Source: Branchinecta lynchi
Lineage: Eukaryota > Arthropoda > Branchiopoda > Anostraca > Branchinectidae
Direction: 5' to 3'
Length of the DNA stretch: 64,000 nt
Assembly (NCBI GenBank): GCA_023053575.1
Contig: JAKZAP010000021.1
Span: forward strand, 8,370,212-8,434,211
Below the pieces are notes generated by a model. That model was given only the letters and a program-made list of their open reading frames with translations. It had not been told where the DNA came from and searched no databases. Shown piece by piece: positions 62,501-64,000 of the stretch. Each line of letters begins with the position of its first letter. Position 1 is the first letter of the stretch. The position numbers were made by a program, and so were the translations under genes.

Positions 62501-63684
62501 AATTAAACTGAAGTGAAAAAAAATTTACTTACTTATGGCACTGGCAGAAACAGACTGAATGGAAAATAGTTGAAACTGTGAAAAGCAGGACGAGTGCTGC
62601 ACCATAGACTAGAGTTGTAATTTCCTGGATCGGACAGGAAGCTTTCGAATAAAGCACATATGTAGCGACCACACTTGGAAGGATGCAAATCTAAAAGATG
62701 TGCCACCAAGTTCCGTTACAAACAAGTAAGAAAGGTTAAAGTAAGGATAGACATGTCCCAACCACTGAGTTAATGTCAATCACGTGTTCTTCTGAATCGC
62801 AGTTTTTCGCGGCACTTTTTCGAGCGTGGTTACTATTTCCGTTCCACCCTCGTCAATGTCAATCACGTGTTTTTCTTAATCGCAGTTTTTCCCGGCACTT
62901 TTTCGAGCATAGTTACTATTTCCGTTCCAACCTCGTGAAATGTTACTAGGCTGACCGTCCAATCTTCTCAAAATAAAATATTCCCTTTCCTGCTCTGCCA
63001 GATTTGTGTAAGCCTAATAATATTTATATTTTATTAGTAGCCTAATGGTAGTAAATGAACCTAAACCTGAGAGTACATCTCACACTATTTACTGTTTACG
63101 CTCTCAACACTATATGAATACTGAAAAACCAGGCTCTGCTTTTAACAAACTATCAACGGCTTTGGTTCTTTCAAGCCCTTTCCCAGGTCCATCGACTTCT
63201 AGCAAAAGCTCGGCAAAATTTAGATAACCGGTATCAGGCATCAACAGCACAGCATGATACGCGAACACTCGTCGGGCGCATAATATGCGTGGAAATACTG
63301 AATCGTGGCAAGTGCAAAGATTAGTGAGGTATCGTTAGCGTGAATGTAACATATGGAATTTTCGTCTCCAAGCTTAAGAATTAGTGAATGAAGTTGCGGA
63401 AGTAGGCTGCATCGGCAGGAACACGATGGATCATTGAAGACTTGAAATTTTTTTTCATTCTCAACAATTGCAACTTACTGAAGGGTTGAGCTTGTTCGTA
63501 GTGGCCTAGCTAGACTGTGGAACGTGGCAAAAATACTGTAACTCACACCATGGGAAGCAATATTGGCAACATGTTCAACATCAGTTGGTTCATACGCCTT
63601 TCCCTTTGCAGCTCTCTTGTTCTTCCACTTGATCTCCTTGACCAGATGACATATCTTCTGATCCAATGTTAGAGCTGAAACCAT
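47294..63684 (-). CDS. MMD: MMD / PAQR10-11-like seven-helix membrane protein, complete, five exons
   Basis: Progestin-and-adipoQ-receptor (PAQR, hemolysin-III-like) family, monocyte-to-macrophage differentiation factor branch; expected in Golgi/endomembranes from family knowledge. Exons in order: 63684-63547, 62690-62533, 60055-59857, 52946-52854, 47521-47294. They sum to 816 bp, 271 residues plus stop, without a frame break. Landmarks: [22 protein letters not shown] (S-x3-H zinc-site motif of the second helix), [35 protein letters not shown], and [20 protein letters not shown] with HxxxH. Hydrophobic segments lie in every exon after the first. The start ATG has a strong context (GCCATGG) and an in-frame TAG 24 codons upstream. 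The C-terminus after FSYLIG is longer than in vertebrates and lies in a tandem array. Confidence 0.93.
47522..47779. other. Intron 4, proximal part, unassigned
   Basis: Nothing recognised apart from pyrimidine-rich stretches near the acceptor. Confidence 0.4.
47780..48419. mobile_element. hAT-like MITE, TSD GTCAYGAC, interrupted by a Tc1-like MITE
   Basis: CAGAGAAAATAACACTAGAG to tagtgttATTTTGCTCTG. GTCATGAC at 47772-47779 and GTCACGAC at 48420-48427. Inverted relative to 5963-7431. Confidence 0.85.
48088..48394. mobile_element. Tc1/mariner-like MITE with nested LINE tail
   Basis: GACTGTAAAAAATAATCTTG to aaactttttacagtg with TA on both sides. A minus-strand LINE tail with (GATA)n start sits at about 48211-48358 between cagtatcaaat and actgcatcctta. 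Confidence 0.78.
48395..48769. other. Intron 4, mostly unassigned
   Basis: A TTAAAGGACCCCTCTTGC start at 48443 without matching right end, and ccaggggcgtcgcaag followed by a G run (48636-48648). Confidence 0.35.
48770..48939 (+). mobile_element. LINE C-terminal remnant
   Basis: Frame [24 protein letters not shown] ([20 protein letters not shown] as read), then [17 protein letters not shown] and TAG at 48937-48939. WNSLP followed by an FK segment is the usual LINE ORF2 terminus. Confidence 0.7.
49001..49181. mobile_element. AGTTGYG-type short palindromic element
   Basis: AGTTGTGTTTTTTTGGATTA to catccAAAAAACGCAACT. The interior repeats gtagttt/aaactac words (gtagtttgtagttttagctg, gaaactacgccgaaactaca). 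Flanks TAT and TGT. Confidence 0.7.
49586..52703. mobile_element. CAGGGACCC-TIR element containing a LINE, TSD CTAATAG
   Basis: The left end CAGGGACCCATAAATTTCCT then gta. The right end is its reverse complement with one mismatch (TACAGGAGATTTATGGGTCC then CTG), 23 bp in all. CTAATAG occurs at 49579-49585 and 52704-52710. CAGGG ends fit hAT, but the duplication is 7 bp, not 8. The LINE tail directly abuts the right TIR. Confidence 0.8.
49860..52682 (+). mobile_element. LINE ORF2: endonuclease (partial) plus reverse transcriptase
   Basis: Frame 49924-50271 holds the middle of the exo/endonuclease domain ([33 protein letters not shown]). A one-base slip at about 50265 leads into the long frame 50160-52535, which carries [29 protein letters not shown] fingers ([16 protein letters not shown]), motif [13 protein letters not shown], motif [15 protein letters not shown], motif [10 protein letters not shown] and the thumb. 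It ends [13 protein letters not shown]. The 3' UTR ends in (TTGAT)n. RT catalytic aspartates are intact, but the first part of the endonuclease is missing or damaged, so it is probably inactive. Confidence 0.92.
52854..52946 (-). CDS. MMD: MMD exon 4
   Basis: 31 codons, phase 0 both sides. Acceptor tttcag|CTATTCC, donor CCTAAG|GTGAGA. Encodes [20 protein letters not shown] then [11 protein letters not shown], matching the YHEKYK...TMGFSPA region of the family. Confidence 0.94.
52947..53689. other. Intron 3, distal part, with an inverted repeat
   Basis: 53033-53160 forms an imperfect hairpin (arms catcgaggtatatatctgaa...gacggcca and tggccgtcgag...cccgagatgg). The remainder is unassigned. Confidence 0.45.
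53690..54610 (+). repeat. Large dispersed repeat, family C, with microsatellite
   Basis: Inverted counterpart of 850-2180: cagacgtggagtctgaaagt, aaccgcaagtataaatac, ctggctggcagaccat-type word (inverted), then after the microsatellite gggcaatctgacaatttc, ggacatag-type words, gtgcaagtatcaagtt-type words and ctattgcgagc inverted. A GGGATCCC palindrome as in HINE-A lies at 54188-54204. Confidence 0.6.
53937..54152. repeat. (GACGGACA/GAACG)n microsatellite, about 215 bp
   Basis: Uninterrupted ACGGACGGACAGACG-type tetranucleotide array. It creates long open frames in several phases, on both strands, made of RTDGQT-like repeats that are not proteins. Confidence 0.95.
54767..55420 (+). mobile_element. 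HINE-B, 3'-truncated
   Basis: After a T5 tract: ATGGCACTTGCAGCCTCTGG then ctcaagtgccatat hairpin, (GTCGGTCG)n, two modules (gctaggacaatgaaacttgg...cccgatccgaccat) and a G run at 55273-55281. No terminal ACAAGAGC end. Confidence 0.68.
55421..55698. other. Purine-rich non-coding stretch
   Basis: agaaagaaagaaaacaaaac and gggaggagaggaaaaat tracts; probably the 3' UTR of the LINE fragment that follows on the minus strand. Confidence 0.45.
55699..55852 (-). mobile_element. LINE C-terminal fragment (CR1/L2-like)
   Basis: Minus frame [20 protein letters not shown] then [12 protein letters not shown] and a stop at 55699-55701; the WNxLP...FKRxxKxHY ending is typical. Cut at 55853 by the next LINE. 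Confidence 0.72.
56084..58540. mobile_element. Element F copy 2, TSD AAT, split by a LINE
   Basis: Left stub 56084-56120 (AGTTGCGTTTTTGTTCGGCT then tttgcctttcccttttc) and right portion about 58092-58540 ending GGTCGAACAAAAACGCAACT. AAT flanks at 56081-56083 and 58541-58543. The order matches 45812-46299 inverted. Confidence 0.87.
56123..58091 (-). mobile_element. LINE (CR1/L2-like) RT region, about 2 kb, nested in element F
   Basis: Minus frames 58037-57624 ([37 protein letters not shown]) and 57585-56509 ([85 protein letters not shown]). A one-base shift near 57660 and a stop at GL*TEL interrupt it; the frame then runs to 56407. The tail is (CATT)n on the minus strand. The flanking cttttYc suggests a short target duplication. 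Confidence 0.92.
59146..59315 (-). mobile_element. Retroelement 3' tail inside the LINE
   Basis: On the minus strand: pyrimidine-rich start, tttcgcgcgaacgcaaaccc, ccagcgcgaaagtgttg, then aataataaacttgaacta and cttgaacttgat. It splits the codons right after the FADDMD motif; the host sequence resumes with ACACTTCTTTTTGTTGC. Confidence 0.7.
59755..59838. mobile_element. MITE-A terminal fragment
   Basis: ttccagtgatggcgaaaaag, gtgaagtcatgcgtagtaac, tacggtaagtagggtggaac then atgctc: the right end of MITE-A only. It ends 19 bp from an MMD exon. Confidence 0.75.
59857..60055 (-). CDS. MMD: MMD exon 3
   Basis: Acceptor tttattttcag|G, donor CAACAG|G-TACGT-type (CAG|GTACGT). Encodes [20 protein letters not shown] then [20 protein letters not shown] and two more hydrophobic stretches. 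The aspartate of CDR corresponds to the family's zinc-site region. Confidence 0.94.
60125..60545. repeat. Dispersed repeat R1, uninterrupted copy
   Basis: Matches 8735-8930 plus 9775-9978 (aaagggattttttt, tatgacgttcagaatatc, aagcgcatagaggtac, attattcgtgaatggc, catcgggtcttcaagc). Ends not resolved. Confidence 0.65.
60594..60685. mobile_element. AGTTGCG-type MITE fragment
   Basis: ggttgcgtttttgcagacac then catggtatct, accacggtaactggatctgc and gtatctgatactacggttgc; one arm only. Confidence 0.7.
60686..61740 (-). mobile_element. Diverged HINE-A, interrupted by a CCCGATG element
   Basis: Starts aaccagaccaaaggtttcga then tgggatcccaaaa. It resumes after the MITE with aataatcaaatgagaaaacc, gatatggattca and the gggctaaaggacccatctag / cttggcctgtact block. 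No microsatellite retained. Confidence 0.55.
60788..61091. mobile_element. TIR element CCCGATGAAAAAT (copy 2)
   Basis: CCCGATGAAAAATTTATCTC to caaaattttcatcggg; the same agtag/ctact word composition, inverted relative to 5153-5456. Confidence 0.8.
61820..62028. mobile_element. Long inverted-repeat element
   Basis: ggtacgtttacacaacgagc ... tgaaaagatctctagcaata and its mirror tattgctagagatcttttca ... cagtgtggaaaccc form arms of about 95 bp around a short centre. No copies elsewhere in the window. Confidence 0.7.
62109..62388. mobile_element. TIR element CCCGATGAAAAAT (copy 3)
   Basis: tccgatgaaaaatgtgtagc to gaatttttcatcggg; same orientation as 5153-5456 and very similar over the agtagcatcctgtcttgcta block. 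Confidence 0.8.
62533..62690 (-). CDS. MMD: MMD exon 2
   Basis: Acceptor atcttttag|ATTTGC, donor CATAA|GTAAGT (leaves two bases of a codon). Encodes [20 protein letters not shown] then [20 protein letters not shown] and TIFHSV. SxxxH (STIFH) is the family zinc motif. Confidence 0.94.
62773..62960. repeat. Two-copy tandem repeat, about 82-bp period, with MITE-A remnant
   Basis: aatgtcaatcacgtgttctt ... gagcgtggttactatttccg ... ccctcgtc is followed by a second copy that runs on into MITE-A-like sequence (gttactaggctgaccgtcca). Confidence 0.75.
63080..63420. mobile_element. Diverged TTAA-type MITE
   Basis: Order as in 40517-42367: tactgtttacgctc, aaccaggctctgcttttaac, aagccctttcccaggtcc, gataaccggt, atggaattttcgtctccaag, gcggaagtaggctgcat. 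TTAA ends lost. Confidence 0.5.
63547..63684 (-). CDS. MMD: MMD exon 1 (start codon)
   Basis: 46 codons from ATG (63684-63682) in a GCCATGG context. An in-frame TAG lies 24 codons upstream (63757-63759) with no ATG between. Encodes [20 protein letters not shown] then NIASHG; donor CATGGT|GTGAGT keeps phase 0 with exon 2. Confidence 0.92.
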
Positions 63685-64000
63685 GGCAGTTCTTAAAGCG
63701 ATCCAGCAAGGAAAAGACAGGTCCCCAGGAAGAGAACAGGATGCCCACAGTCTATTCTACATAGCGGTTTCCCTAAAACGAGAACATACGTCAACACAAC
63801 AGACAGAAAAGCGTATTTCCAGCATAAACCTGATGCACACAAGAGACATGGTTGTGCACTCAGTCTAGAACTCTAGGCCCTTCTTTGATAACCATGATCA
63901 AACACTGGAGCATACTGGTCGGTGAGCAGGGTACTAATATGTATGTGCACCCCTTATTCCCCAAGCGGGGTACTAGTAAACAGTACTTTGCTAACTAAAC
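63685..64000 (-). promoter_or_regulatory. MMD 5' UTR / upstream region (boundaries unknown)
   Basis: Lies immediately 5' of the MMD start on the minus strand. No TATA-like box or other promoter word was convincing. Role inferred from position only. Confidence 0.3.

Overview
The window is nuclear DNA of an invertebrate-type animal. The evidence is two intron-split genes with clear vertebrate counterparts, GT-AG (one GC-AG) introns, CR1/L2-like LINE fragments with microsatellite tails, and very dense short DNA transposons. No phylum can be fixed from the sequence alone.

Gene 1 (+ strand, 4295-31409) is a cytosolic purine 5'-nucleotidase of the NT5C2 family. Nine coding exons are visible and join in one frame of 439 codons plus stop. 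The N-terminal part, with the DxDxT nucleophile motif, lies upstream of the window or was not seen. Gene 2 (- strand, 63684-47294) is a complete five-exon MMD/PAQR10-11-type seven-helix membrane protein of 271 residues. The genes converge tail to tail, with about 16 kb of repeats between their stop codons.

Almost everything else is mobile DNA, often nested three or four deep. The families separable by ends and target duplications are: (a) HINE-A and HINE-B, large non-coding elements with a (GTCY)n microsatellite, internal tandem modules, sub-terminal inverted words and A/T-tract insertion sites, resembling non-autonomous Helentrons; (b) MITE-A, ends GAGCGTGTTCCACCCT, 3-bp target duplication; (c) a supergroup with ends AGYTGCGTT and 3-bp duplications (mostly AAT/ATT/CAT); (d) hAT-like elements, ends CAGAGCAAAAT, 8-bp duplications; (e) TTAA-flanked elements starting AGGACC; (f) Tc1/mariner-like elements with CACTGT ends and TA; (g) Harbinger-like elements with TWA; (h) three unnamed TIR families; (i) several LINE families, the best copies being at 25525-27306, about 49860-52682, 56123-58091 and 55853-59735.

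The most unusual observations are: a diverged tandem array of about 143-bp units made from the last coding exon plus 3' UTR of the MMD gene (46690-47400); two in-frame acceptors with a duplication-like start at one NT5C2 exon; a LINE lying exactly between 23-bp terminal inverted repeats; a tRNA-like module carried in HINE-B; and a four-layer nest at 55853-59735. No CRISPR array, rRNA gene or operon is present.
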